A DNA stretch of 64,000 nucleotides, from assembly GCA_013214025.1 (NCBI GenBank), contig JABSRN010000049.1, positions 1-64,000 of the forward strand, given 5' to 3'. Below the pieces are notes generated by a model. That model made no database searches, was not told the DNA's origin, and saw only the letters and a list, made by a program, of their open reading frames with translations. This stretch comes from Polyangiaceae bacterium (GTDB lineage: Bacteria; Myxococcota_A; Polyangia; Polyangiales; Polyangiaceae). The stretch's first letter is position 1, and each line of letters starts with the position of its first letter. Positions 20,941 through 29,314 of this stretch are shown one piece after another. Both the position numbers and the translations under genes were made by a program.

Positions 20941-21939
20941 ATGAACGCACAAGAAAAAATCGCCAAACTAGAAAGTCTACTCAGCCGTGTTCTGGCTAAC
21001 GTGGCCAAGCCGCGGCCGTTGGCGGCAGCTTCGGCGCCTGAGCCCGAAGTCGTAGCGCCTCCGCCAGTGGCAGCGCCCGCTCCGGTTGCCGCGCCTCCGC
21101 CAGTGGAAGTGGCACCGCCACCCACCTCCGCGCCCGAAGTCACGATGGAAGAGGTGGACGATCTCGGCATCGATGACGAGTACGAGGTGATCGAGGAAGA
21201 TTTCGAGGAGATCGACATGGATGGCAGCGAGGAGGACATCCTGGCTGGCAGCGAGGAAGACATCCTGGCTGGCAGCGAGGAGGACATCCTGGCTGGCAGC
21301 CAGGAGGAAGCCCCTGCTTCGTCCAGACGCGCCATCGCTGGTTCTCTAGACGAGGCGCTCGGCGCTGCTTCCGCAGGCGATCACCGCGCCGTGACTCCAC
21401 CGCCAGAGTCCGGCCCTGTATCCGTGCCCGCAGCCGCAGCCGCTCCGTCTGAGTCGGACGACATCGACGATTTGCTGGCGGTGGACGTCCGCGAACCTGC
21501 AGTTAGGCCCCCCGTCTCCACTGGACCCACGATGGAGCAACTGGGCTCCACGGTGGAGATTGATGGAGCGGATTCCGCCGATGCGGAGCTCGAACTAGAG
21601 GTGCCTTCCGAGCTCGAGGTCCGTGCTGATCAGGACGATCTCGAGCTTGAGATCCCCGATGGCTCAAGTACGGTGGGCACCTACGACGCCTCCCTCGCCC
21701 CGCCACCTACGGCAGCTGCCGATTTGGCGCGAATGGACGCCAAGTACTCAAGTACTCCGGAGGCACCCGGCGGCACCCAAGCAGAGCCAGCGGCCGCCAG
21801 TGAAGCGGACGCTCATTCTGTGCGGCGACACTCTGCGCCGACCGGCGTCTCCCCCGCCAAATTCAGTACGACTGCCGAACCCATCTCGGTGGCGTCGTTT
21901 TCCGAGCTGCTGGACCGATCCATCGCCCTGGGAAAATGA
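20941..21939 (+). CDS. Acidic, Pro/Ala-rich low-complexity protein with an 8-residue repeat
   Basis: 332 aa from the ATG at 20941 (a TTG at 20923 is an alternative). Residues ~1-20 form an amphipathic helix (AQEKIAKLESLLSRVLANV) that could pair as a coiled coil. Next comes an Ala/Pro linker, then a very acidic stretch (VEEDFEEID-like) holding three exact copies of GSEEDILA plus a partial fourth. The C-terminal third is Ser/Pro/Glu-rich and ends in a helix (ASFSELLDRSIALGK). No enzyme motif is seen. It is likely cytoplasmic and mostly disordered, perhaps an adaptor working with the preceding gene's product. Confidence 0.7.
   Translation: MNAQEKIAKLESLLSRVLANVAKPRPLAAASAPEPEVVAPPPVAAPAPVAAPPPVEVAPPPTSAPEVTMEEVDDLGIDDEYEVIEEDFEEIDMDGSEEDILAGSEEDILAGSEEDILAGSQEEAPASSRRAIAGSLDEALGAASAGDHRAVTPPPESGPVSVPAAAAAPSESDDIDDLLAVDVREPAVRPPVSTGPTMEQLGSTVEIDGADSADAELELEVPSELEVRADQDDLELEIPDGSSTVGTYDASLAPPPTAAADLARMDAKYSSTPEAPGGTQAEPAAASEADAHSVRRHSAPTGVSPAKFSTTAEPISVASFSELLDRSIALGK
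21223..21318 (+). repeat. 24-bp tandem repeat inside the acidic protein gene
   Basis: Three in-frame 24-base units starting at 21223, 21247 and 21271 (each begins GGCAGCGAGGA and ends GCT) and a diverged fourth from 21295. The second unit differs by one base. Each unit encodes GSEEDILA. Confidence 0.9.
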
Positions 21940-22110
21940 GCGCACCGCCGGCGCACTGAGCGCGACTGGGCAAGCTGCGATCGCGTAGAGCGCTCACTGA
22001 ACGAAGTCGGCCGGACGCTGCCGCTCGATCGCTGCGTGCGGCAACGCTGAGCCCGCCAACGCTAAAGCGCGCACCCGGCGCCGGAGTGAGGCTGTGCAGG
22101 CAAGGGTTGC

Positions 22111-23070
22111 TTACAGCGCAAATTGATCGACGTCGGCCGGACGGATCCACTCGATCGTTTCGTCCTTCAGCCATGTGCGCTGGCGCTTCGAGAAGGTGCG
22201 CGTGGCGCGATGGATCTTCGCCCTCAACTCTTCTTCGCTGAGGGGGCGATCCCCTCTGTGGTGGTCCGCAGGACCCGCTTCGGGGGCAGCTCCCGCACGC
22301 TTGGCGAACTCGTAACCCAAGTGCTGAGCGATTTGCCGGTACCCGACCGCACCCATGGCCCGGCTTTCGCCCAATCCGCGGTCGAGCAGGCTTTGCACCT
22401 CCGCCTGCCAGCCGTGGTCGAACATGTCCTCGATGCGTTGGGCAATACGCTCGCTGAGGTGATCGGGTTCGTGCTGGATGCCGATCAACCGCACGGGTCG
22501 TTTGAGAGTGCGAAAACCGTGCTCCTTCTGCCAGGCGCTGATGGACTTACCAGATAGCTCGAACACCTCTAGGGCTCGACTGACCCGTACAAAATCATTC
22601 GGTGCCAGGCGCTCATGAGCCGCCGGGTCGATCTCACGCAAGCGCTCGTGAAGAGCGGCTCGGCCCTTTTGTTCAATGAACGCGGCGTGTTCTTCCCGTA
22701 GTTCCGGGCTGCCGGGTGGAGCCGGCGCCAGTCCATACATCAGCGCTCGCACCCACAAGAAACTGCCACCGCACACGATGGGTAGTTTGCCGCGCGCGCG
22801 GATATCTTGGATGGCGTCTTCAGCTATTTGAGCCCAGCCTGCTGCGTCCACCGTGTCTAGCGGCTCGTGGCTGTCGATGGCGTGGTGACGGACGCGCGAC
22901 AGCTCTTGGGCGTTCGGCTTTCCGCTGCCCAAATCGAAGTGGCGATAAATCTGTACGCTGTCGGCGCTGATGATCTCGCCGTGCGTTTCGGCCGCCAGGC
23001 GTAGGGCGAGCGCGCTCTTGCCGGACGCCGTCGGCCCGACGACGATAAGAAGTGGTTTGTCAGCCGTCAT
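22111..23070 (-). CDS. miaA: tRNA dimethylallyltransferase MiaA
   Basis: 319 aa, standard length. The P-loop GPTASGKS lies near residue 10, followed by the DSVQIYRHFDLGSGKP signature, CGGSFLWVRALMYGL, and a C-terminal FSKRQRTWLKDE segment. It adds a dimethylallyl group to A37 of tRNAs reading UNN codons. The open frame continues upstream, but the start at 23070 (MTADKPLL) gives the correct N-terminus and leaves 14 bases to the mutL stop, so mutL-miaA form an operon, as in many bacteria. Confidence 0.95.
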   Translation of the reverse strand: MTADKPLLIVVGPTASGKSALALRLAAETHGEIISADSVQIYRHFDLGSGKPNAQELSRVRHHAIDSHEPLDTVDAAGWAQIAEDAIQDIRARGKLPIVCGGSFLWVRALMYGLAPAPPGSPELREEHAAFIEQKGRAALHERLREIDPAAHERLAPNDFVRVSRALEVFELSGKSISAWQKEHGFRTLKRPVRLIGIQHEPDHLSERIAQRIEDMFDHGWQAEVQSLLDRGLGESRAMGAVGYRQIAQHLGYEFAKRAGAAPEAGPADHHRGDRPLSEEELRAKIHRATRTFSKRQRTWLKDETIEWIRPADVDQFAL

Positions 23071-23084
23071 CGGTAGCGCGGAGT

Positions 23085-24959
23085 TCAGCGGCGGCCCACC
23101 CGGCGTTCGAGCTCGGCCCAGCTGGTGGCGCTCACGACGGGCCGACCGTGGGGGCAATGCCCGGCAAAATCGGCGCCGTCCAAGGCGGCAAGCAGGGCGC
23201 TGGCTTCTTCGACGGAGACGCTATCGCCGGCGCGGATGGACCCGTGACAGGCCATCGTCGCCAGCGCCAGATCCACCGCGGCGGAAAAGGCACGACGACC
23301 GGATCGCGAAACCTCAGTGAGCAAATCGCGCAGCAGGCGTTCGGGGCTCGCGCTCTGCAGCAACTTCGGGACGCTATGGATACTCGCCATGCCGGGCCCG
23401 CGGGATTGTACGTCGATGCCTAGACCGAGCAGTTCTTGGCTCAACTCCGCGACCAGTTCACTCTCGTTTTGGTTCAGATCGATGGTGACAGGAAACAGTA
23501 ACGCTTGGGCGGGAACTTCGCGGCTCCGGTACTGGGTGCGCAGGCGATGAAAGTTGACTCGTTCGGCGGCTGCGTGTTGGTCGATAATGTACAGCCCGTC
23601 GTGACCCTCGCACAACAGATAGGTCAGTTTGACTTGAGCGATGAATCGAAGACTGCCCCAATTCGTACTCTCGCTGGGAGCGATGGGCGCTCGTGTGGCG
23701 TCGTTGACGTAAATTAGAGCGCTCTCCGAGGCCTCGGAGGGGGCGATGAGCGGGTCCGCTCCCGAAGGAGGGGGCGCTGCGAAGGGCGATGACCCCGGAG
23801 CCTGGGACGTGGCGAAGCTGTGTTGGAGCGGCGTCCCAGGCGCGGCTCCCCGTCCCTCGGACGGGGCTTCGGGGGACGGGGCTTCGGGGCGAGCCTTGGC
23901 GCCGTAGGGCGTTCCGCTGTCGGCGGCGTCCTGCTTCGCGCGGGCGTTGCCCCAGGGCGAAGCGGATGGCGCCGGCAAGGAAAACACCGATGCCAGTTCG
24001 CGGCTGAGCAGGTGGTAAAGCGCATCGGATACAGCGCGAGGATCGGCGAAACGAACCTCGGTTTTCTGCGGATGCACATTGATGTCGACCAACTCCACGG
24101 GGATGTCGAGATAGATCACACCGCGGGGGTAACGCCCGCGTTCCAGTACACTGCCGTAGGCTTGGGCGACGGAGTGAAGTAGCGAGCGAGCCCGTACCGG
24201 GCGGTTGTTGACGAATAGCTTGAGTCCGCCGGCTCCGCTCCGCGCGCGTTCGGGACGAGACAAGTAGGCCTCGATGCTCAGCGGACCCTTCTCGCCGGCA
24301 CATCGAAACAGTTCCTCCGACACAGCCGCTCGGACTCGTTCCGAGCGGTCTGGAGCCCGTAGCCATTCGCGAGTTTTTCGGCCGTCGCGCTGGAGACTGA
24401 AACTAATGTGGGGACAAGAGAGTGCCGCGGCTTCGACCACCTCTGTGATGTGTCCGGACTCGGTACCGCTGGAGCGAAGAAACTTGCGTCGGGCGGGCAC
24501 GTTGTAAAATATGTCGCGGACGTCGATGCGAGTGCCGACGGCCATGCCCACCGGCGTGAGGGACGGCGGACTGCCACCCGAGCTGCTGAGTTCCGTTCCG
24601 CCGGTGGAGCTCTCGTCGCGGGTCTGGAGGGTGAAGCGGCTGACGGACGCGATGCTCGGCAATGCTTCGCCCCGGAAGCCGAGGCTCCGGAGCACCTCCA
24701 GTTCGTCGATGTGGCGGAGCTTACTGGTCGCGTGTCGCTCAAGACAGAGCTGGGCGTTGGCGGGGTTCATGCCGTCGCCGTTGTCGTAGACGCTCAGGCG
24801 GGCGATTCCGCCGGCCTCCACTTCGATGTCGATACGGCTGGCGTTGGCATCGATGGAGTTTTCGATCAGCTCCTTGAGTGCACTGGCGGGGCGTTCGACC
24901 ACTTCGCCGGCGGCGATTTGCGAGGCGAGCGCTGGCGGCAGAACGATAATGTCCGCCAT
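23085..24959 (-). CDS. mutL: DNA mismatch repair protein MutL
   Basis: 624 aa. The N-terminal GHKL ATPase domain shows ELIENSIDAN, DNGDGM and LGFRGEALPSI. A long variable Pro/Ser linker (~340-430) follows, then the C-terminal dimerisation domain. In that domain a DQHAAAERVNFH motif matches the MutL endonuclease signature except that the last Glu is His. ACHGSIRAGD and CPHGRP are also present, so it may still be a nicking MutL. MutL couples MutS mismatch recognition to strand excision. MutS is not in the window. Confidence 0.95.
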   Translation of the reverse strand: MADIIVLPPALASQIAAGEVVERPASALKELIENSIDANASRIDIEVEAGGIARLSVYDNGDGMNPANAQLCLERHATSKLRHIDELEVLRSLGFRGEALPSIASVSRFTLQTRDESSTGGTELSSSGGSPPSLTPVGMAVGTRIDVRDIFYNVPARRKFLRSSGTESGHITEVVEAAALSCPHISFSLQRDGRKTREWLRAPDRSERVRAAVSEELFRCAGEKGPLSIEAYLSRPERARSGAGGLKLFVNNRPVRARSLLHSVAQAYGSVLERGRYPRGVIYLDIPVELVDINVHPQKTEVRFADPRAVSDALYHLLSRELASVFSLPAPSASPWGNARAKQDAADSGTPYGAKARPEAPSPEAPSEGRGAAPGTPLQHSFATSQAPGSSPFAAPPPSGADPLIAPSEASESALIYVNDATRAPIAPSESTNWGSLRFIAQVKLTYLLCEGHDGLYIIDQHAAAERVNFHRLRTQYRSREVPAQALLFPVTIDLNQNESELVAELSQELLGLGIDVQSRGPGMASIHSVPKLLQSASPERLLRDLLTEVSRSGRRAFSAAVDLALATMACHGSIRAGDSVSVEEASALLAALDGADFAGHCPHGRPVVSATSWAELERRVGRR

Positions 24960-24966
24960 TAGCCCA

Positions 24967-25560
24967 TCAGCTTTCGTTGACGTTATCGCGCTCGCGTCCC
25001 AGGTAGTCCCGGGCCCCGCGCCTGCTCAGTGCCAGGGCGCTAGCGAGTAGGACAGTTAGCTGCAGTCCGAAAGACGCGCGGAACTGCCCCCACAGCAGCT
25101 TGGGTGCATCGTCGCCGGCGGCGAGCAGCTCCTTGGGCAAGGGGTCTGCCTGCAGGATGAGCTCGACCATTGACTGCCGGAGCGGCTCCCAGAGAATGTA
25201 GCTAAAAATCAGCAGAAGGGCGTTGGCTCCAATCACCTGTAGAGCGAAGGCTACCGAGGCGCGACCGCCAAACAGTGCGTGAGTGCTGATGAAAGCCAGC
25301 ATCGCACCCAGCATGAGTTGCCCGATGCTCAGCGGGAGAATCAGCTGATTGTGACTGGCGATGGCATCGAAGCGTGCATCGAAATACAGGGATTGCCACT
25401 CGTTGATTCCGGCTGGTCGGAGCGTGCTACTCAGCGGATCGGTGATGAGCTGCGTGCTGTGCCAGCCGTCGCTCATGTCGTGCATGCCGAGACACCACAG
25501 CGCGATCAGAGCAAGGAGCAGGTACCTCGGTCTTTCGATGGGGCTGGGCGCATCGCTCAT
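24967..25560 (-). CDS. Uncharacterised multi-pass membrane protein
   Basis: 197 aa from the ATG at 25560, preceded by AGGGAAGCC; the open frame's first start at 25632 lacks such a site. Hydrophobic segments at about 11-28, 75-97, 104-126 and 162-182 suggest four membrane helices. A hydrophilic loop (WHSTQLITDPLSS) lies between the first two. It sits 7 bases upstream of mutL on the same strand and probably shares its transcript. No family recognised. Confidence 0.72.
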   Translation of the reverse strand: MSDAPSPIERPRYLLLALIALWCLGMHDMSDGWHSTQLITDPLSSTLRPAGINEWQSLYFDARFDAIASHNQLILPLSIGQLMLGAMLAFISTHALFGGRASVAFALQVIGANALLLIFSYILWEPLRQSMVELILQADPLPKELLAAGDDAPKLLWGQFRASFGLQLTVLLASALALSRRGARDYLGRERDNVNES

Positions 25561-25673
25561 GGCTTCCCTTGGGTAGCGAGAAAATGAGGCGGCGGATAGT
25601 GTCCGCCCAAATCTGTCGGAACTGCGCTGCAAATCGAGCTGCGCTGAACACAGGCCGCTACGACAAACTGACG

Positions 25674-25695
25674 AACGGCACCTTAGGGTGCCGTT
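25674..25695. terminator. Hairpin downstream of rpmA
   Basis: A 9-bp perfect stem AACGGCACC/GGTGCCGTT with a 4-base loop lies between rpmA and the next minus-strand gene. No T tract follows, so termination is likely but not proven. Confidence 0.5.
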
Positions 25696-25748
25696 GTGGC
25701 GGGCGCGGAGGCCTCAGGAATCTGAGGATCCGTTGGCTTCGATTCAGC

Positions 25749-25765
25749 TTGTAGTTGAACTACAA
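25749..25765 (-). other. Small hairpin at the rpmA stop codon
   Basis: TTGTAG and CTACAA pair around a 5-base loop immediately after the rpmA stop. It may protect the mRNA 3' end. Confidence 0.4.
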
Positions 25766-26026
25766 TCAGACGGCGGCAGCGTAGACGCTGACTCGCTTTT
25801 TCTTGCGGTTGACCCACTCGTATTTTACTTCGCCGTCAATCAGCGCGAACAGAGTGAAGTCTTTGCCACGACCGACGTTGCGGCCGGGGTCGATGGTTTG
25901 GCCAACCTGACGAACCAGGATGCTGCCGGCACTGACCTCTTGGCCACCGTAGACTTTGACGCCTCGGTTCTGTGCGCATGAATCGCGACCGTTTCGGGTT
26001 GAACCGCCACCTTTTTTATGTGCCAT
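25766..26026 (-). CDS. rpmA: 50S ribosomal protein L27
   Basis: 86 aa, full length. The N-terminus [16 protein letters not shown] is the L27 hallmark that reaches the peptidyl-transferase centre. [20 protein letters not shown] and a basic C-terminus follow. It overlaps or nearly abuts rplU (2-base gap), the universal rplU-rpmA arrangement. The obgE gene that often follows is missing here. Confidence 0.97.
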   Translation of the reverse strand: MAHKKGGGSTRNGRDSCAQNRGVKVYGGQEVSAGSILVRQVGQTIDPGRNVGRGKDFTLFALIDGEVKYEWVNRKKKRVSVYAAAV

Positions 26027-26028
26027 GA

Positions 26029-26340
26029 CTAGCTCGCTACCTTCGTGATCTTAACTTCGGTGAACTGCTGTCGGTGTCCGTTCTTCTTGCGGTACCGCTT
26101 CCGGCGCTTGAACTTGAAGACCACGATCTTCTTGTCGAGACCTTGGCTCACAATTTCACCGCTAACCGACGCGCCGCTGACTAGGGGTTTGCCGATTTTG
26201 GGGGAATCGCCGCTGACGAGAAGGACCTCGGAGAAGGTCACGCTGTCGCCGGGCTTGCCGTCGAGTTTCGGTAAGCGGACTGTTTCGCCTTCAGCGATAC
26301 GATACTGCTTGCCACCTGTTTGAATTACTGCACTAGCCAT
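26029..26340 (-). CDS. rplU: 50S ribosomal protein L21
   Basis: 103 aa from the ATG at 26340. The family pattern is clear: [15 protein letters not shown] at the start, and [20 protein letters not shown] near the end. The in-frame start at 26382 would add 14 residues not found in L21. The structured leader upstream is described separately. Confidence 0.97.
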   Translation of the reverse strand: MASAVIQTGGKQYRIAEGETVRLPKLDGKPGDSVTFSEVLLVSGDSPKIGKPLVSGASVSGEIVSQGLDKKIVVFKFKRRKRYRKKNGHRQQFTEVKITKVAS

Positions 26341-26363
26341 TTGAAGGGCGTGCACCCTAATCT

Positions 26364-26466
26364 GCGGGGTAGCGCTTCGCAACCCCGCTTTTCGGGGAAT
26401 TCGGGCACTTGTTCAGTGCCCCAGCGGTAAATGGGGTCGACGGGTCGGGAGTGCCCCACATTTACC
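26364..26466 (-). promoter_or_regulatory. Structured 5' leader of rplU-rpmA
   Basis: Two stable hairpins on the minus strand lie 24-126 bases before rplU. The nearer (26364-26388) pairs GCGGGG/CCCCGC around an inner GCG/CGC. The farther (26426-26466) pairs GGTAAATG/CATTTACC and then GGG/CCC. A sequence GGGGCACT occurs twice in the leader. Ribosomal-protein leaders often bind their own product; whether this one binds L21 is inference. Confidence 0.5.
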
Positions 26467-26571
26467 CACATGGCGGCACTGGACGTCCGGCGGTTCTGGG
26501 GGCTGTAGGCACCATTGGGGTGCGTCGCCGTCTAGCGGAGCGGATGGATCCGACGCTATGCTACCGGAATC

Positions 26572-26928
26572 ATGGCATTGAGACGTCTCCCGACGCCCCG
26601 TTTGCGGCACAACGTTCTTTCACTCGTACTGTTGGCGACAGCATTGCTGAGTCCGACAGTGGCAGCCGAAGGTGGGGCGCGGGCGGAGAAGAAAGCCGCC
26701 CCGGCGAGGGCCCCCAAGGTGGCGCCCGCTAAGGTGGACACGAAAACCAACCGCGAGGGCGTGGAGACGCACACCTTCGGGGCGGTGGATGTTGAAGGTC
26801 GCTTGAGGTCTCCACAGATTATGTATTTCCTCCGTCGCGTACGGGCGGAATTTCAGACGGGCGCCCTAGGGCACCGGTCGTTTTTGCTCGAGCTGAGCGA
26901 CACCCGTCGCCATCGAGCTCTGCGATGA
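26572..26928 (+). CDS. Small exported protein preceding a TonB-like gene
   Basis: 118 aa with a signal peptide (~1-32, ending VAA) and then a basic Ala/Lys/Pro linker. The last 55 residues (VETHTFGAVDVEGRLRSPQI, MYFLRRVRAEFQ) look like a small conserved domain. It overlaps the next gene by 4 bases (ATGA), so the two are translationally coupled. Likely periplasmic partner of the neighbouring protein; no family recognised. Confidence 0.7.
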   Translation: MALRRLPTPRLRHNVLSLVLLATALLSPTVAAEGGARAEKKAAPARAPKVAPAKVDTKTNREGVETHTFGAVDVEGRLRSPQIMYFLRRVRAEFQTGALGHRSFLLELSDTRRHRALR

Positions 26929-28238
26929 ATAAGAGCCGGGGAGCAAGCCAGGGAGCAAGCCAGGGGCTTGTCCGCCTCAGCGCTGCGGCGGTCTGGGGCA
27001 CTACTGTGGTGAGTCTGGAGCGCCTCGCGACGGGCGAGTCCTTCGAGCTGGGGACGCCGAGAAGGGTACCGAAACCTGAGGGCTCTCCCGTGGTGGACGT
27101 GCCCATTCGGGCTGTGGGGGCAGGCTGGGAATTGGATGCCAAAGGCGCCACGGGCGGGCTGGTGCATCTGCGCGGCCGTCAGGAAAACCCGGCGCACTTA
27201 GCTGCCAGCGGCGCGCCAATCCCAATCGTGTCGGGCGACTACGGTCTGTTGCAGTACGGCAATTTTTCGATCTTCTTTCAGTTCACGGAGAACCCAGCGC
27301 CATTGCCGCGCAAGCTTCGATTTGATTGGGTTTTTGCTCTCGCCTACGTCTTCTCCTTCCTGTCGCTGGTGGGTGGTTTGGCCTTGTTGTTCGCCCTGTC
27401 CACGCCGGGTTTGATACCGAAACCCATGGAGTTGGTCTCGGATGAAGAGATAGCCAAGATCCTGCAAATCGAGGCAGAACCCGAGTCGGACAAGGGCAAG
27501 AAGGACAAGAAGGACAAAGGCGGCGGCAAGAAAGCCAAGGGCTCAGAGGGCAAGCTGGGCAAGAAGGGCCCCGCAGAGAACACTAAGCTGAAGGGCGAAT
27601 TGCGTCAGGGCCTCGGAGCCATGAGTGAAGTGCTTGACAGCGAGGTCGGCGAAGAGATCCGGCAGACTCTTGGTTCCATCAGTAGTGTGGCCGAGGCCCT
27701 CGGCGGGCTCGATTCGGACAGCATTTCCTTGGGTCGAGGCACCGGTCTGGGTTTTCGAGGAACCGGGAGTGGTGGCGGCGGCGACAGCGCTGGTGTTCCA
27801 TTCGGCTCCGGCACGATGAAGACCGGTTGGGGCAAGGGTCGTGGCGGCGGCTACGGCAAGGGTCGTGGCGGCGCGCTCGGTGGCAAGGGTGGCGGCGAAG
27901 GCGGCGAGAAAAAGGTTGTCGGCAAACAAGGCGGTGCCAAGAACGGCGGACTCACGCCGGCGCAAATTCAACGGGTGGTCAACTCGCGCTTCGGCGCATT
28001 CCGCGCTTGTTACGAGTCGGCGGCCGCGCGCAATCCTTCTCTTAAGGGAGGCCTGACCATTTCCTGGAGCATCAGTGCAGGCGGTTCCGTTAACGGCGCT
28101 CGGGTATCACGTTCGTCCTTGGGTAGCGCTCGGGTGGAGGGCTGCATCCTTCGCCAAGTTCGGCGGCTACGATTTCCGACGGCGGGCAAGGCCACCAATG
28201 CGGCGTATCCTTTCATGTTCCGCCCGGGGAAAAAGTAG
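26925..28238 (+). CDS. Membrane protein with AgmX/PglI-type TonB-like C-terminal domain
   Basis: 437 aa. An N-terminal beta-rich region (~25-125, GYLRR-like with IVSGDYGLLQYGNFSIFFQF) precedes one membrane helix at ~132-158. Next comes a Lys/Gly-rich low-complexity zone (repeats of KDKK, GKGRGG) that could span the periplasm. The last ~95 residues (IQRVVNSRFGAFRACYESAA, GLTISWSISAGGSV, VEGCILRQVRRLRFP) match the AgmX/PglI C-terminal domain common in Myxococcota, which resembles TonB. Such proteins are tied to gliding motility or envelope energy transfer. The role here is not known; the 4-base overlap with the preceding gene suggests a joint complex. Confidence 0.82.
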   Translation: MNKSRGASQGASQGLVRLSAAAVWGTTVVSLERLATGESFELGTPRRVPKPEGSPVVDVPIRAVGAGWELDAKGATGGLVHLRGRQENPAHLAASGAPIPIVSGDYGLLQYGNFSIFFQFTENPAPLPRKLRFDWVFALAYVFSFLSLVGGLALLFALSTPGLIPKPMELVSDEEIAKILQIEAEPESDKGKKDKKDKGGGKKAKGSEGKLGKKGPAENTKLKGELRQGLGAMSEVLDSEVGEEIRQTLGSISSVAEALGGLDSDSISLGRGTGLGFRGTGSGGGGDSAGVPFGSGTMKTGWGKGRGGGYGKGRGGALGGKGGGEGGEKKVVGKQGGAKNGGLTPAQIQRVVNSRFGAFRACYESAAARNPSLKGGLTISWSISAGGSVNGARVSRSSLGSARVEGCILRQVRRLRFPTAGKATNAAYPFMFRPGKK

Positions 28239-28390
28239 GGCGTCTAGCCCCCCGTGTTGACGCCGGGCCGGGGGGCCAGGCCCCCAGGCCCCAAAGCTTC
28301 GACGCCTAAAATTTCCGTAAAACGCTAGTTATCTGGCCAGTCTTGGCGACAGCTGTTGCGGCATACATTTGGCATCAATCACTCCAACTC
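28239..28390. other. Intergenic region with GC-rich hairpin
   Basis: Contains GGCGTC/GACGCC and a GGGGGCC/GGCCCCC hairpin near 28270-28295. No T tract; possible terminator of the TonB-like gene. Confidence 0.4.
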
Positions 28391-29290
28391 ATGAAACTTA
28401 GAAACCTACTCGCCTCGGAAATTGTTCGCACTGCTTGGATCGGCGGTCTGCTCAGCGTGGGGCTGGCGGTCGCCTGTGCACCAGATACGGCTCACCCGAC
28501 CCAGACGGTGCGGGTGGGCATGACGTCGACGACGGAACCGGTCTTCGATGATGGCGAAATGGTTTTGTACGAGGTGCGGACCTCGGTGGAGCTGCCGATC
28601 TTGCTCCCGGAGCAGGCGGATTGGGACAGGCTTTATTCGTCTCAGCCCGCGCCCTTCGAGCGGGCGCCTTGGGTGAGCAATGACGATCTTGAGGTGCAGC
28701 TAGTTTGGACCCTGAGCAACCTCGATGCCGAGGCGCACAATGTCTATGTCTTGGTGGATCCTCACAGTGAGTTCGGTCGCTACTGGCCGGGGCTGGCCTT
28801 GGTCGACGCCGAAGATGGAGAATTCATACCGAATCTTTCCGGAATGGATGTGCTCTTGGAGCTGCCGGGCACCGCGGACGAACTGGGTCGCTCTTCGCGA
28901 GTGCGCCGGGTCTACGATTTCGCTGACGTTCGCGAGATGATGATCGATTTTGCTACGGTGATGAACATTCTCGAGCTGGGGGTAGTGGTTGCCACCGATG
29001 CGGGCATGGGCATGGAAGAATCGAGCTCGGTGGGCTTGGTGAACCATGCTTTCTCACTGCCGAATCGTTCGGGATCGAGCCCGCTGGTGGATCCCTACCA
29101 ACCCGCTGTCATTCCGGGCGTGACCGGATTTGACATCGGTCTACGCACGACCGAACCAGCCAATATCGCCATCGAAGTGGTGGTGGAGGTGGTGGATCGC
29201 AATGGCGAACGCCTACGGGTAGAGAGCAATGATGAATTACTAGCTCCCAGCGAGGAGATCATCACGGCTGGCTCGGAAGCGGGCTACTGA
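28391..29290 (+). CDS. Uncharacterised lipoprotein
   Basis: 299 aa from the ATG at 28391. A leader ends GLAVAC, with Cys as the lipidation site, after a hydrophobic stretch. The mature part is rich in Val/Glu beta strands (VEVVDRNGERLRVESNDELL) and looks like an immunoglobulin-like or extracellular beta fold. No catalytic motif seen. It precedes a lipase-like gene by 24 bases and may be in the same operon. Confidence 0.75.
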   Translation: MKLRNLLASEIVRTAWIGGLLSVGLAVACAPDTAHPTQTVRVGMTSTTEPVFDDGEMVLYEVRTSVELPILLPEQADWDRLYSSQPAPFERAPWVSNDDLEVQLVWTLSNLDAEAHNVYVLVDPHSEFGRYWPGLALVDAEDGEFIPNLSGMDVLLELPGTADELGRSSRVRRVYDFADVREMMIDFATVMNILELGVVVATDAGMGMEESSSVGLVNHAFSLPNRSGSSPLVDPYQPAVIPGVTGFDIGLRTTEPANIAIEVVVEVVDRNGERLRVESNDELLAPSEEIITAGSEAGY

Positions 29291-29314
29291 TGCGGTAATG
29301 TTGTCGCCGACAAC

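Noticed and set aside
21223-21318. Repeat array considered as CRISPR
   Set aside because: Units are contiguous, in frame and without spacers; it codes a peptide repeat.
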